From CAG-103 sp048217285 (lineage in GTDB: Bacteria > Bacillota > Clostridia > Oscillospirales > Oscillospiraceae): a DNA stretch of 25,363 bases. Every line of letters starts with the position of its first letter. The stretch's first letter is position 1. The translations under genes were made by a program, and so were the position numbers. Shown here one piece after another: positions 15,702 to 23,344 of the stretch. A model generated the notes under the pieces. It was not told the DNA's origin and searched no databases. It was given only the letters and a program-made list of their open reading frames with translations. The DNA is taken from assembly GCA_048217285.1 (NCBI GenBank), contig DBFWVW010000089.1, forward strand, positions 1-25,363, in the 5' to 3' direction.

Positions 15702-16775
15702 ATGCTCAACAACATTGCCCGCATCCAGCGCGCGCTGACGCAGGCGCATCTGGACGCCATCCTGCTCACCGACGAAAACAACCGCCGGTTCGCCACCGGC
15801 TTCCCGTCCTCGGACGGCGCCGTGATCGTGACGGTGCATCAGGCATTTTTCATCACCGACGCCCGCTACATTGAGGCCGCACGTGCTGCGCTGACCGGCA
15901 TCGCGCAGGTGCTACTGTGCTCGCGCGAGGCGCCGATGCGCACGCTCGTGCAGGGCATCCTGCGCGAGGCAAACGTGCAGATCCTCGGCGGTGAGGAGCA
16001 GACGACGAGCTATGCCGAGTTCACGGCCTATGAGCAGCTCTTCGGTCTGAAGCTCCAGCCGGCGCAGAACCTGATCCGCAACCTGCGCGCAGCCAAGCAG
16101 CCGGAGGAGCTGGCAATGATGTATCAGGCACAGCAGATCACGGACGAGACGTTCGCGCAGATCTGTACTGTCATCCGCCCCGGCATGACCGAGCGTGAGA
16201 TCGCGGCCGAGCTCATCTACCGTATGCTGCGTCTCGGTGCAGAGGGCACGAGCTTCGACCCCATCGTGCTCACCGGCCCGAATACGAGTATGCCGCACGG
16301 CGTGCCCGGTGACCGGCGCGTGGCCGCGGGCGACTTCGTGACGATGGACTTCGGCTGCCGCAAAAACGGCTACTGCTCAGACATGACGCGCACCGTCGCC
16401 GTCGGTATGCCGACCGACGAAATGCGCAGCGTGTACCAGACCGTGCTGAATGCGCAGCTGGCCGGCATCGCTGCCGCGAAGGCCGGCGTGACCGGCGAGC
16501 GCGTGGACGCCGCCGCGCGCAAGGTCATCAGCGACGCGGGCTACGGCGAATACTTCGGCCACAGCTTCGGCCACAGTCTGGGCCTCGACATCCACGAGCA
16601 CCCCATCGCCGCCCCCGGTGTGCACGTGAAGCTGCCGGAACACACCGTGATCTCCGCAGAGCCGGGCATCTATCTGCCCGGAAAATTCGGCGTGCGCATC
16701 GAGGATGTGATGCACCTGACGGCCGACGGGGCCGAAATTCTCACCCGGAGCCCGAAAAATCTCATCATTCTGTAA
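15702..16775 (+). CDS. M24 family Xaa-Pro aminopeptidase (PepQ/PepP-like)
   Basis: The protein has 357 residues. An N-terminal creatinase-like domain (1-125) precedes the pita-bread catalytic domain. The five metal ligands are visible: Asp 216 (TMDFG), Asp 227 (CSDMTRT), His 291 (GHSLGLDIHEHP), Glu 320 (SAEPGIY) and Glu 334 (RIEDV). It cleaves peptide bonds before proline in the cytoplasm and needs two divalent metals. GGAGG precedes the ATG. The gene starts 33 bases after the lipoprotein stop with no terminator between, so it may share that transcript. Placement just before efp is a common Firmicutes pairing. Dipeptidase and aminopeptidase forms cannot be told apart here. Confidence 0.93.
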   Translation: MLNNIARIQRALTQAHLDAILLTDENNRRFATGFPSSDGAVIVTVHQAFFITDARYIEAARAALTGIAQVLLCSREAPMRTLVQGILREANVQILGGEEQTTSYAEFTAYEQLFGLKLQPAQNLIRNLRAAKQPEELAMMYQAQQITDETFAQICTVIRPGMTEREIAAELIYRMLRLGAEGTSFDPIVLTGPNTSMPHGVPGDRRVAAGDFVTMDFGCRKNGYCSDMTRTVAVGMPTDEMRSVYQTVLNAQLAGIAAAKAGVTGERVDAAARKVISDAGYGEYFGHSFGHSLGLDIHEHPIAAPGVHVKLPEHTVISAEPGIYLPGKFGVRIEDVMHLTADGAEILTRSPKNLIIL

Positions 16776-16783
16776 ATACCCGC

Positions 16784-16812
16784 TTGTCAAACCACGCAAA
16801 ATCGTGTAAACT
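16784..16812 (+). promoter_or_regulatory. Possible promoter upstream of efp
   Basis: TTGTCA (16784-16789) is followed after 17 bases by TAAACT (16807-16812). A better-looking TATAAG at 16814 is too far from that -35. This is a weak assignment; efp may also be read from the peptidase transcript. Confidence 0.35.
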
Positions 16813-16856
16813 GTATAAGATTTTTGATTTTGATCATTCTTGAGGAGGATTCCTAT

Positions 16857-17420
16857 ATGATTACTGCAGGCGATTTCCGCAACGGCGTTACTTTCGAGAT
16901 GGACGGCCAGGTCATGCAGGTCGTCGAGTTCCAGCACGTCAAGCCCGGCAAGGGCGCGGCCTTCGTGCGCACCAAGATGAAAAACGTCATCACCGGCGCC
17001 GTGACCGAGACGTCCTTCAACCCCACCGCCAAGTTCGAGAGCGCCACCATCGACCGCAAGACGATGGAGTACAGCTACAACGACGGCAACCTTTACTACT
17101 TCATGGATCCCGAGACCTATGAGCTCGTCCCCATCGACGAGAGCGCCCTCGGCAGCAACTTCCGCTTCGTGAAGGAGAACATGGAGTGCGTCATCAGCTC
17201 CTACAAGGGCAAGGTGTTCCAGGTCGAGCCGCCCACGTTCGTCGAGCTCGAAGTGACCGACACCGATCCGGGCTTTGCCGGCAACACGGCCACCAACGCC
17301 ACCAAGCCCGCCACCCTGGAGACCGGCGCTGAGATCAAGGTGCCGCTGTTCATCAACCCGGGCGACCGCATCCGCGTCGACACCCGCGTGGGCGAGTACC
17401 TTGAGCGCGCAAAGGGCTGA
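16857..17420 (+). CDS. efp: Translation elongation factor P
   Basis: The protein has 187 residues, the normal length, with three beta-barrel domains. HVKPGKGAAFVRTK (about 27-40) contains Lys 32, the residue that enters the ribosomal peptidyl-transferase region and is modified in many bacteria. NPGDRIRVDTRVGEYLER at the C-terminus is the EF-P signature. It rescues ribosomes stalled on polyproline stretches. No EpmA/EpmB-like or YmfI-like modification gene was seen in the window. I start at 16857 (MITAGDFRNG), with GAGGAGG 7-8 bases upstream, not at the upstream in-frame ATG at 16824. A strong terminator follows. Confidence 0.97.
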   Translation: MITAGDFRNGVTFEMDGQVMQVVEFQHVKPGKGAAFVRTKMKNVITGAVTETSFNPTAKFESATIDRKTMEYSYNDGNLYYFMDPETYELVPIDESALGSNFRFVKENMECVISSYKGKVFQVEPPTFVELEVTDTDPGFAGNTATNATKPATLETGAEIKVPLFINPGDRIRVDTRVGEYLERAKG

Positions 17421-17437
17421 GAAAGTAACCGCATATG

Positions 17438-17469
17438 AAAAAGACGCTGCCGCTGGCAGCGTCTTTTTT
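17438..17469 (+). terminator. Terminator after efp
   Basis: An 11-bp stem, AAGACGCTGCC (17441-17451) with GGCAGCGTCTT (17455-17465) and a 3-base loop, runs into six T (17464-17469). The A run on the other side could make it work in both directions. Confidence 0.88.
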
Positions 17470-17500
17470 GCGTCCGGACGGCTTTTGGCTGCAAAACGCA

Positions 17501-17533
17501 GCAGCGCGCCGGCCAGAATGGCCGGCGCGCTGC
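17501..17533 (-). terminator. Terminator of the YghO-like acetyltransferase gene
   Basis: A perfect 14-bp GC-rich stem (17501-17514 with 17520-17533, 5-base loop) lies 15 bases past the stop codon. On the minus strand only a short T run (CTGCGTTTTG) follows. Confidence 0.6.
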
Positions 17534-17548
17534 GTAATTTCCTTTTCG

Positions 17549-18787
17549 TTATTCGGCGTTTTCCGCAGCCGGAGTCTGCTCCGGGGCAGCGGTCTCAGCC
17601 TGCGCCGCGGCAGTGTTGGCCGCGTTGACATCGTGGTTCAGGTCCTTAATGAAGCAGCGGCGGCGCTTGTGCTGCTCTTTCTCGAGGCGCTTCCACTGCG
17701 CGAGAATGTGGTCATTGAGCTCGAGCATGGGGCCGGTCTCGGCAAACTGCACGCCATGGCGGTTGCAGCTCTGGCAGACGTGATCCATCATGACGGCGTT
17801 GATGCCCTCGGTCTGCAGATCGGGACGCACAGCCGTGAGCAGCATGAGGAGCGTGTCGCCATGGTGCAGGTCATTGAGCACCTCTGCCCAGCCGAACGGG
17901 AACAGGCGGCCGTCGGAATGCTTGAGCGCGGGCGAGGGATCCAGCGTCGTGACGCCGAAGGCAACGAGCTTGTCCTGCTCATCTAGCACAAAGCAGACAA
18001 AGTCCGGATCCACGAGCGGGATGAACTTGTTGGCGTAGCGCTCGATCTGCTCATCCGAAAGCTCCACGACGCCGTAGAGCGGCGCATAGGCCGCGTTGAC
18101 CAACTCAAAGACCTGGCGGACAAACGGGCCGTACTCACTCTTATGGTGCAGTGTGGCCACGTGCAGATGCTTGCGCTTGAGGATGAACTCCGAGAGCTTG
18201 TGCAGGCGCTCAGCCTCTGCGCTGCCCGGCGCAGGCACCGAGATGCGGTACTCGATCCAGTCGACATCCTTGCGGTAGCCAAGGCGGGTCAGGTGCTCGG
18301 GATAATAGGGCGCATTGTAGTTTGTGATGAACAGGCTCCGACGGTCGAAGCCCTCGACGAGCATACCCTCACGGTCCATATCCGTAAAGCCGAGCGGGCC
18401 GTGGACCTGGTCGCACCCTTTTTCGCGCGCCCAGCGCTCGACCGCGCCGAATAACGCCGCCGAGACCTCGGAATCGTCCACAAAGTCCACCTGGCTGAAG
18501 CGCATACGGTGCGTGCCGAACTTGTCATTGGCCTTGTGGCTGAGGATCGCGCCAATGCGGCCGACGATCTCCCCATCGCGCCGGGCCAGCCAGCAGCGGG
18601 CCTCGCAATAGTCGAACGCGGGGTTCTTGCCCGGCGTCCAGTCCGAGAGGTCATCGCCATAGAACGAGGGAATATAGTTCGGATTATCGGCATAGAGCCG
18701 ATTGGGATACTGCATAAACTGGCGCAGCTCGTGCCTGGTCGTAACCTCGGTCACGACGACCGGGCTGCGCTTTTCAAACTTCTGCAT
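17549..18787 (-). CDS. YghO-like GNAT-fold acetyltransferase (putative)
   Basis: The protein has 412 residues. The N-terminal half follows the YghO/large GNAT-like pattern. PNRLYADNPNYIPSFYGDD (about 28-46) is followed by NPAFDYCEARCWLARRDGEIVGRIGA, which is the acetyl-CoA-binding strand. GPLGFTDMDREGMLVEGFD and YNAPYYPEHLTRLGYRKDVD come later. A second GNAT-like half (about 210-350) follows. The C-terminus has a low-complexity Ala/Glu/Thr tail after a basic patch (HKRRR). The substrate is unknown. AAGGAG precedes the ATG. The gene is monocistronic, with its own promoter (18840-18868) and terminator. A cytoplasmic location is inferred because no signal peptide is seen. Confidence 0.75.
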   Translation of the reverse strand: MQKFEKRSPVVVTEVTTRHELRQFMQYPNRLYADNPNYIPSFYGDDLSDWTPGKNPAFDYCEARCWLARRDGEIVGRIGAILSHKANDKFGTHRMRFSQVDFVDDSEVSAALFGAVERWAREKGCDQVHGPLGFTDMDREGMLVEGFDRRSLFITNYNAPYYPEHLTRLGYRKDVDWIEYRISVPAPGSAEAERLHKLSEFILKRKHLHVATLHHKSEYGPFVRQVFELVNAAYAPLYGVVELSDEQIERYANKFIPLVDPDFVCFVLDEQDKLVAFGVTTLDPSPALKHSDGRLFPFGWAEVLNDLHHGDTLLMLLTAVRPDLQTEGINAVMMDHVCQSCNRHGVQFAETGPMLELNDHILAQWKRLEKEQHKRRRCFIKDLNHDVNAANTAAAQAETAAPEQTPAAENAE

Positions 18788-18839
18788 GAGAATATTCTCC
18801 TTAGAAAACGATCACCAGAGGTGGCTCTGATCCGATGAT

Positions 18840-18868
18840 AGTATAGCGCGCCTTTCGCCGGATTTCAA
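18840..18868 (-). promoter_or_regulatory. Promoter of the YghO-like gene
   Basis: TTGAAA (18868-18863) and TATACT (18845-18840) are 17 bases apart on the minus strand. The leader of about 46 bases contains an imperfect inverted repeat around GATCAGAG and CTCTGGTGATC. Confidence 0.72.
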
Positions 18869-18913
18869 CCTCTGCGTGTGTGGTTATTCACCCAATCAAC
18901 GACGTTCGACACG

Positions 18914-18956
18914 AAAAATCCCCCGGAGCGGACGCTCCGGGGGACCGTTTTTTCCT
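18914..18956 (-). terminator. Terminator of the 41-residue small gene
   Basis: A 10-bp stem, CCCCCGGAGC (18920-18929) with GCTCCGGGGG (18934-18943), is followed on the minus strand by ATTTTT. A T run also lies on the plus side (18948-18953). It begins about 20 bases past the small ORF stop. Confidence 0.82.
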
Positions 18957-18964
18957 GTTTCTGC

Positions 18965-19090
18965 TTACAGAAGCTCGGGATACCATTTGTCGATCGCGTC
19001 AACGATCGCGGCAGCCTTGCCTTCCTTGCAGATCTCCAGAATGTCGGATGCGAGGCCGAGGCCCCAGTGGACGAATGCATTTGCGTTCAT
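18965..19090 (-). CDS. Small hypothetical protein, 41 residues
   Basis: The frame starts MNANAFVHWGLGLASDILEI and ends IDKWYPELL before TAA. It has no signal peptide, no membrane helix, one Cys and a slightly acidic charge. The middle (ASDILEICKEGKAAAIVDAID) could form two short amphipathic helices. An AAAGGGG element lies about 9 bases before the ATG. A near-consensus promoter (19175-19202) and a hairpin terminator (18914-18956) enclose it exactly, which argues that it is a real transcription unit. I recognise no family. It could be a regulatory or structural small protein; a bacteriocin is unlikely given the negative charge and lack of a leader. An RNA gene with an incidental ORF is the main alternative. 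Confidence 0.6.
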   Translation of the reverse strand: MNANAFVHWGLGLASDILEICKEGKAAAIVDAIDKWYPELL

Positions 19091-19158
19091 GCTACTTTAC
19101 CCCTTTCTTGATGTTCCGCCGCCGCACACACATTTCGGCGCCGGATGGTTGGTGGCAA

Positions 19159-19186
19159 TACCGGTTACAGGTTTATTTTACCGGTT
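19159..19186. repeat. Direct repeat TACCGGTT flanking the -10 of the small gene
   Basis: TACCGGTT occurs at 19159-19166 and 19179-19186, 20 bases apart (about two helical turns), on either side of the TAAAAT -10 element. It is a candidate operator. Confidence 0.5.
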
Positions 19187-19202
19187 TTGCACGGGATGTC
19201 AA
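19175..19202 (-). promoter_or_regulatory. Promoter of the 41-residue small gene
   Basis: A consensus TTGACA (19202-19197) and TAAAAT (19180-19175) are 16 bases apart on the minus strand. Transcription would start near 19168, about 78 bases before the ATG. Confidence 0.75.
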
Positions 19203-19290
19203 GCGGACAAACATCGCCCAATGCGCAATTTCCCTGCCGCTTTCTTAGCGCGTTCCTGACAGATTTCCGCTGCTTTTCCAGCCGGGCGGC

Positions 19291-19319
19291 TTGCACTGTG
19301 CGCCGGAATCGGCTATAAT
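19291..19319 (+). promoter_or_regulatory. Promoter of the zinc-ribbon membrane protein
   Basis: TTGCAC (19291-19296) and TATAAT (19314-19319) are 17 bases apart. The inferred leader is about 50 bases. Confidence 0.78.
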
Positions 19320-19376
19320 GAGCGTTGCGCCGGTTTTCTGTTGAAAAGGCGCGACCATCGCGAGGGGGGGAAGCAT

Positions 19377-20318
19377 ATGCAATGCCGCGAATGCCACACG
19401 GAACTGCCGCAGAGCGCACGCCGCTGCCCGCAGTGCGGACGGCCGGTCCTGCACGAAAAAATCTGGCGAAACAAGCGTCTGCGCGCACTGCTCATCGGCA
19501 TCGCCATCATGCTCATCGCCTTCGGCGCGGGATTCGCCGTCGTTGCCTCGCAGGACGCCGCCGTCAACAACAGCGTCAAGGACGCGATCTGCAGCTTCCA
19601 GTTTGACACCGCCGAGACTTTGCGGCGCGATGTCAAGCTCTTTTCCTCCGGGGACAACGACCTGCGCACGGAGATCATTCGCACCGGCCGGCTCTATCAG
19701 GCCGGGCAATACACGCAGACACTCATGTATATTGACGATCTGCACGAAAAATACACCGACACCGATCTGGCAACCTACAGCGGTGTGCTCGATGCCATGG
19801 AGGCCAAGAGTCTGCCGCAGATCTACACCGCGGCCGCCAATGCCTACAGCGCGCAGGACTACCAGAGCGCGCTGGCCGAATACACCGTGCTCGCCGCGCG
19901 CAATTATTCCGACAGCGACAAGCGCCTGTTTCTCACCAATGCGCACCTGTGCGATGATCTGGAGCAGCTTGCGCTGGCCACCGGCATGACCCATGCACAG
20001 GCCGCGCAGAGGCTCATGGAGCTCATCGGCTTTTCCGACGCCAATCAGGTCATCATGCGCGACGACAGCTACGCGCAGGCGTTCCTGACCGGCAGCTGGA
20101 GCAGTGACGCGGGCGAGCTGGCCGTCGCGGACGACGGCACCGTGACGTGTTCCCTGCCCGGTCTGAGCGGAAAGGACTGCTCCCTGCGCGACGATGCCAT
20201 CTGTGCCGGCACGGGCGACGACGCTGTGGCGTTTTACCGCTTTTCCGTGCTCAGCGACCGTATGATGATCGCCGACGCCGTGGGCGACGGCCGCGCCTAC
20301 ACGATGTTCCGGCAATAA
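19377..20318 (+). CDS. Zinc-ribbon membrane protein of unknown function
   Basis: The protein has 313 residues. The N-terminus is a zinc ribbon, MQCRECHTELPQSARRCPQC, with Cys 3, 6, 17 and 20. A single membrane helix (about 36-57, LLIGIAIMLIAFGAGFAVVA) follows a basic stretch, so the ribbon should be cytoplasmic and the rest outside. The outer region (about 60-220) is helical with TPR-like spacing, for example RTGRLYQAGQYTQTLMYIDDL and AANAYSAQDYQSALAEYTVL. A beta-rich end (about 235-313) has DDGTVTCSLPGLSG. The ribbon-TM-outer-domain plan is common in Clostridia, but the function is unknown. A run of seven G forms the ribosome site. The gene is monocistronic, with its own promoter and terminator. 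Confidence 0.8.
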   Translation: MQCRECHTELPQSARRCPQCGRPVLHEKIWRNKRLRALLIGIAIMLIAFGAGFAVVASQDAAVNNSVKDAICSFQFDTAETLRRDVKLFSSGDNDLRTEIIRTGRLYQAGQYTQTLMYIDDLHEKYTDTDLATYSGVLDAMEAKSLPQIYTAAANAYSAQDYQSALAEYTVLAARNYSDSDKRLFLTNAHLCDDLEQLALATGMTHAQAAQRLMELIGFSDANQVIMRDDSYAQAFLTGSWSSDAGELAVADDGTVTCSLPGLSGKDCSLRDDAICAGTGDDAVAFYRFSVLSDRMMIADAVGDGRAYTMFRQ

Positions 20319-20325
20319 ACAAACA

Positions 20326-20371
20326 AAGTGCTCTGCCCCGCAGCGTCCATGGACGCTGCGGGGCACTTTTT
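20326..20371 (+). terminator. Terminator after the zinc-ribbon gene
   Basis: The core stem GCCCCGCAGCGTCC pairs with GGACGCTGCGGGGC around the centre at 20348-20350. An outer AAAGTG/CACTTT arm extends it, and T residues to 20371 follow. Confidence 0.85.
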
Positions 20372-20404
20372 GCCGATCCTGAACAGACAGTTGGTAGTTG
20401 TTAC

Positions 20405-20433
20405 TTGCTATTTACATTTTTTATACGTATAAT
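20405..20433 (+). promoter_or_regulatory. Promoter of the SLH alpha/beta hydrolase gene
   Basis: TTGCTA (20405-20410) and TATAAT (20428-20433) are 17 bases apart in an AT-rich stretch. The leader is about 48 bases and ends in GGGAGGAG. Confidence 0.8.
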
Positions 20434-20487
20434 AAAATTGGTTGTATCTGAACTTGCAGACCAACGACAAATGGGAGGAGAAAAAAC

Positions 20488-22569
20488 ATGAAAAAGCGCA
20501 TCATCAGCCTGCTGCTGTGTCTGGTGCTGATTGTGTCGCTCGTGCCGGCCGCCGCCGCGGCGGACACGGGAGGTGCCAGGACTGTCACGGTACGCTACGC
20601 TTCCGGTCACGGGGTCGACACCCACGACTACGAGGCGGACTTCGTCTACAGCGACGATCTGTTTACAAAAAGCGGCTACACGTACCGCAAGGATCTCGCG
20701 CTGATGTCGATGGGCCTCGCGTTCGCGGCCTACACGAGCAAGGACTCCGAAAAGACGGACGGCTACGCCACCGGCAACCGCAACTTTGTGGCCATGGCCG
20801 AACAGTGCGGCTTTGAAAACATCCGGTCGAACAAATGGATGTTCCAGCCCGCCGAGTCCGACTCCATTGGCATCAGCTGCGCCAGCAAGACCATCCGCGA
20901 CAACGGCGGCAGCTACACGCTCATCGCCGTCGGCGTGCGCGGCAACAACTATCACGCCGAGTGGGGCGGCAATGCCCGGCTCGATGCCTCCGGCGAGCAC
21001 AAGGGCTTCGCCCTCGGCCGCGACCAGGTGCTCGACTACCTGCGCAGCTACATCGCCGACACCGGCATCTCCGGCCGGCTGAAGATCTGGATCGCCGGCT
21101 ACAGCCGCGGCGCAGCCGTGTCCAACATGGTCGGCGGCGCGCTCGACAACGGTTACAGCCTCGGCGAGGGCGTCAGCCTCAGCCCGCATGACCTGTACTG
21201 CTACTGCTATGAGCCGCCCATGGGCGCGATGAAAAATCAGGTGCAGGGACGCGTGTATGACAACATTCAGAATCTTGTCAACGAAAACGACCTCGTAACC
21301 TACGTCGCATTCGACAACTGGGACTTCGCCCGCTACGGCGTCGACCGTGTCGTGCCGACCAAGGGCGACGACAACTATCTCGGCTACAAGGCCGCCATGC
21401 TCAAGGAATTCGTGAAGATCCCGAACAACGGCGGCATCTACTGGCCCGACCACTTCCAGGCCTGGGGCATCGACCCGAAGGACATCACGAGCGGTGATCT
21501 GGGCAAGATCTTCAAGATCAACATGACGCAGAAGGATTTCTACGCGGACCTCTGCGAGGCGATCACGACGTGTCTCGCCTCCTCACGCGCCGACTATGCG
21601 GAAAATATGCAGGACTTCCTGATCGCTACGCTGGCGGACATCTTCGGCGCGGCCGATAAGAACACCTCCGGCGTGGCTGAGAGCTTCGCGCAAAAGGTGC
21701 AGGACAACTGGCAGAAGCTCTTCTACTCGCTGACCATCCCCGGCATGATCAAAAACGGCACAGCCGCGAAGCTCCTGACCGGTTATCTGGTCGAGGCGCT
21801 GCAGGAAAACGGCGTTTTGACCTATAACCTTGCGGGCATCGAGGCCGCTATGGGTATGCTCGCGCCGCGGCTGTCCAAGATGGCGCTCAAGTACCCCGGC
21901 ACCACGATGACACTGCTGGCGAACCTGCTTGTGATCGGCCTTGCCCACTGCGGCGAGCCGGGGCTTGCCTGGCTACGCAGTCTGCCGGACGACTACATGG
22001 CAAACAAACAGACCGTGAGCTATGCGGGGCTGTTTGACGACGTGGGTGCGGACGCCTGGTATGCGCCAAGCGTTGACTACGTCAAATATGGCAAGCTGAT
22101 GTACGGCACCGGCAGCAACCGCTTCCAGCCAGACGCGCAGATGACCCGCGCCATGTTCACGCAGGTGCTCTATGCGCTCGAAGGTTCCCCGTCGGCAAAC
22201 GGGCTGAGCTGCCCGTTTACCGACGCGGGCGGGAGCTGGTACACGGACGCCGTCATCTGGGCCTACAACGCGGGCGTGATCGCGGGCGTGTCCGCGACGC
22301 AGTTTGCACCGAACGAAGCGCTGACCCGCGAGCAGATGGTGACCATGCTCTACGGTTACGCCGGCCGCAATGAGCAGCTTTCCGGCTCCGACGGCGCGCT
22401 GGCAGGTTATCAGGACCAGGCAAGCGTAGCGGCATGGGCACGCGAGGCCATGGCCTGGGCCGTGAGCGCTGGCGTGATCACCGGCACATCCACCACCACC
22501 CTCGCGCCGCAGAACATTGGCACGCGCGCCGAAGTCGCAACCGTGCTGATGCAGTTTTGCGAACAGTGA
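20488..22569 (+). CDS. Secreted alpha/beta hydrolase (lipase-like) with three C-terminal SLH domains
   Basis: The protein has 693 residues. The signal peptide MKKRIISLLLCLVLIVSLVP ends near AAAAAD (residue 26). The hydrolase part has the nucleophile elbow GYSRG with Ser 206, preceded by the strand LKIWIA. NENDLVTYVAFDNWDFARYG gives the likely Asp (about 268), and DHF at 321-323 the likely His (322), as in lipase-3/Mbeg1-like proteins. A helical region (about 340-505) follows. Three SLH repeats begin near 510 (FDDVGADAWYAPSV), 573 (FTDAGGSWYTDAV) and 637, and would bind the protein to secondary cell-wall polymer. The substrate is unknown: a lipid, an ester of wall polymer, or none. GGGAGGAG lies 7 bases before the ATG. 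The gene is monocistronic. Confidence 0.85.
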   Translation: MKKRIISLLLCLVLIVSLVPAAAAADTGGARTVTVRYASGHGVDTHDYEADFVYSDDLFTKSGYTYRKDLALMSMGLAFAAYTSKDSEKTDGYATGNRNFVAMAEQCGFENIRSNKWMFQPAESDSIGISCASKTIRDNGGSYTLIAVGVRGNNYHAEWGGNARLDASGEHKGFALGRDQVLDYLRSYIADTGISGRLKIWIAGYSRGAAVSNMVGGALDNGYSLGEGVSLSPHDLYCYCYEPPMGAMKNQVQGRVYDNIQNLVNENDLVTYVAFDNWDFARYGVDRVVPTKGDDNYLGYKAAMLKEFVKIPNNGGIYWPDHFQAWGIDPKDITSGDLGKIFKINMTQKDFYADLCEAITTCLASSRADYAENMQDFLIATLADIFGAADKNTSGVAESFAQKVQDNWQKLFYSLTIPGMIKNGTAAKLLTGYLVEALQENGVLTYNLAGIEAAMGMLAPRLSKMALKYPGTTMTLLANLLVIGLAHCGEPGLAWLRSLPDDYMANKQTVSYAGLFDDVGADAWYAPSVDYVKYGKLMYGTGSNRFQPDAQMTRAMFTQVLYALEGSPSANGLSCPFTDAGGSWYTDAVIWAYNAGVIAGVSATQFAPNEALTREQMVTMLYGYAGRNEQLSGSDGALAGYQDQASVAAWAREAMAWAVSAGVITGTSTTTLAPQNIGTRAEVATVLMQFCEQ

Positions 22570-22574
22570 TTTTG

Positions 22575-22619
22575 GGACGAAAATGCCCGGACTTCATGAG
22601 AAGTCCGGGCATTTTTTCG
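22575..22619 (+). terminator. Terminator after the SLH hydrolase gene (bidirectional)
   Basis: AATGCCCGGACTT (22582-22594) pairs with AAGTCCGGGCATT (22601-22613) and runs into T residues. On the minus strand ATTTTCG follows, so it can also stop tetR transcription. Confidence 0.85.
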
Positions 22620-22625
22620 TCCGTT

Positions 22626-22675
22626 GAAAGCGCACCGCCCACGGCACAGCAGCCGTGGGCGGCTTTTCTTTTTTT
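22626..22675 (+). terminator. Second tandem terminator
   Basis: CCGCCCACGGC (22635-22645) pairs with GCCGTGGGCGG (22652-22662) and is followed by CTTTTCTTTTTTT. It backs up the hairpin 50 bases upstream. Confidence 0.82.
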
Positions 22676-22685
22676 CAGGGGGGGA

Positions 22686-23255
22686 TTACTGGCCGGCGGC
22701 CGCTTTTGCGCTGCGGCAGTTGGCGCGCAGCACCGGCATGAGCGCCGTGAGCGCAATGTCCAGCTTGCGGGAATAGTCCCCTTCCATGCCGTTGTTGATC
22801 CAGTCGATGAGCATACCAAACATCATGTCCGTATACATACGGATGATCGCCTCGAGGTCCTCGGGCGCGATGTCCATATTCTGCGCGTAGCGCGTGATGA
22901 CCTGGCGGGCATAATAATCACTCGTCTCCCACGTGAAGCGCTCCAGCTCTTCTTTGCCATAGCCATGATAAATGTTCAGGATGGCCTGCCGGTCGTTCGA
23001 GAGGTTCGCCGCCAAAGTCAGAAAGCCCTCGCGCATGGTATCAAAATTGCCGTTCGTGCCCAGAAAATGCTGCACGCGCAGCTCAAACACATACTGCGTG
23101 AGCACATAAACATCCGTGAAATAATAGTAGAACGTCTTGCGGCTGCAGCCCACAGCATCCGTGATCATCTTGACCGTGATACGGTCGATCGTGTAATCGT
23201 TGAGCAGACGCAGGTATGCATCCGCAAGCGCCGTGCGCGTCCGGTTCTGCTTCAT
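22686..23255 (-). CDS. TetR/AcrR family transcriptional regulator
   Basis: The protein has 189 residues. The DNA-binding part (about 5-52) has the recognition helix region ITVKMITDAVGCSRKTFYYYFTD, a standard TetR HTH. The C-terminal half (about 70-185) ends with YTDMMFGMLIDWINNGM, which resembles the TetR_C domain of DhaS-like regulators. The ligand is unknown. I start at 23255, with GGAGG 8 bases upstream; the open frame continues upstream but would cross an inverted repeat and lacks a ribosome site. No efflux pump or enzyme operon lies beside it. The nearest genes are the two SLH proteins, so it may regulate itself, the peptidase or distant genes. Confidence 0.9.
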   Translation of the reverse strand: MKQNRTRTALADAYLRLLNDYTIDRITVKMITDAVGCSRKTFYYYFTDVYVLTQYVFELRVQHFLGTNGNFDTMREGFLTLAANLSNDRQAILNIYHGYGKEELERFTWETSDYYARQVITRYAQNMDIAPEDLEAIIRMYTDMMFGMLIDWINNGMEGDYSRKLDIALTALMPVLRANCRSAKAAAGQ

Positions 23256-23313
23256 GAAGTGTGCCTCCGTTCCTGCGGCCGGACAAATACCGGCGCTGTT
23301 TTCTGGCCCTATA

Positions 23314-23329
23314 GTAACCCACCTGTTAC
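23314..23329. promoter_or_regulatory. Inverted repeat GTAAC-N6-GTTAC, candidate TetR operator
   Basis: GTAAC (23314-23318) and GTTAC (23325-23329) form a 16-base dyad between the tetR -10 and its ATG. Such a place is usual for TetR autorepression. Confidence 0.45.
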
Positions 23330-23344
23330 CGCAATTCATTGGTC

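Noticed and set aside
17501..17533. Perfect GC-rich hairpin considered as a small RNA or repeat unit
   Set aside because: Its place directly after a stop codon and the following short T run fit a terminator better.
18865..19080. 71-codon minus-strand frame overlapping the small gene
   Set aside because: It is out of frame with the 41-residue ORF, runs through the terminator hairpin and is Ser/Arg-rich.
23256..23339. N-terminal extension of the TetR protein to the ATG at 23339
   Set aside because: It lacks a ribosome site, crosses the GTAAC/GTTAC dyad and would add 28 residues before a standard TetR N-terminus.
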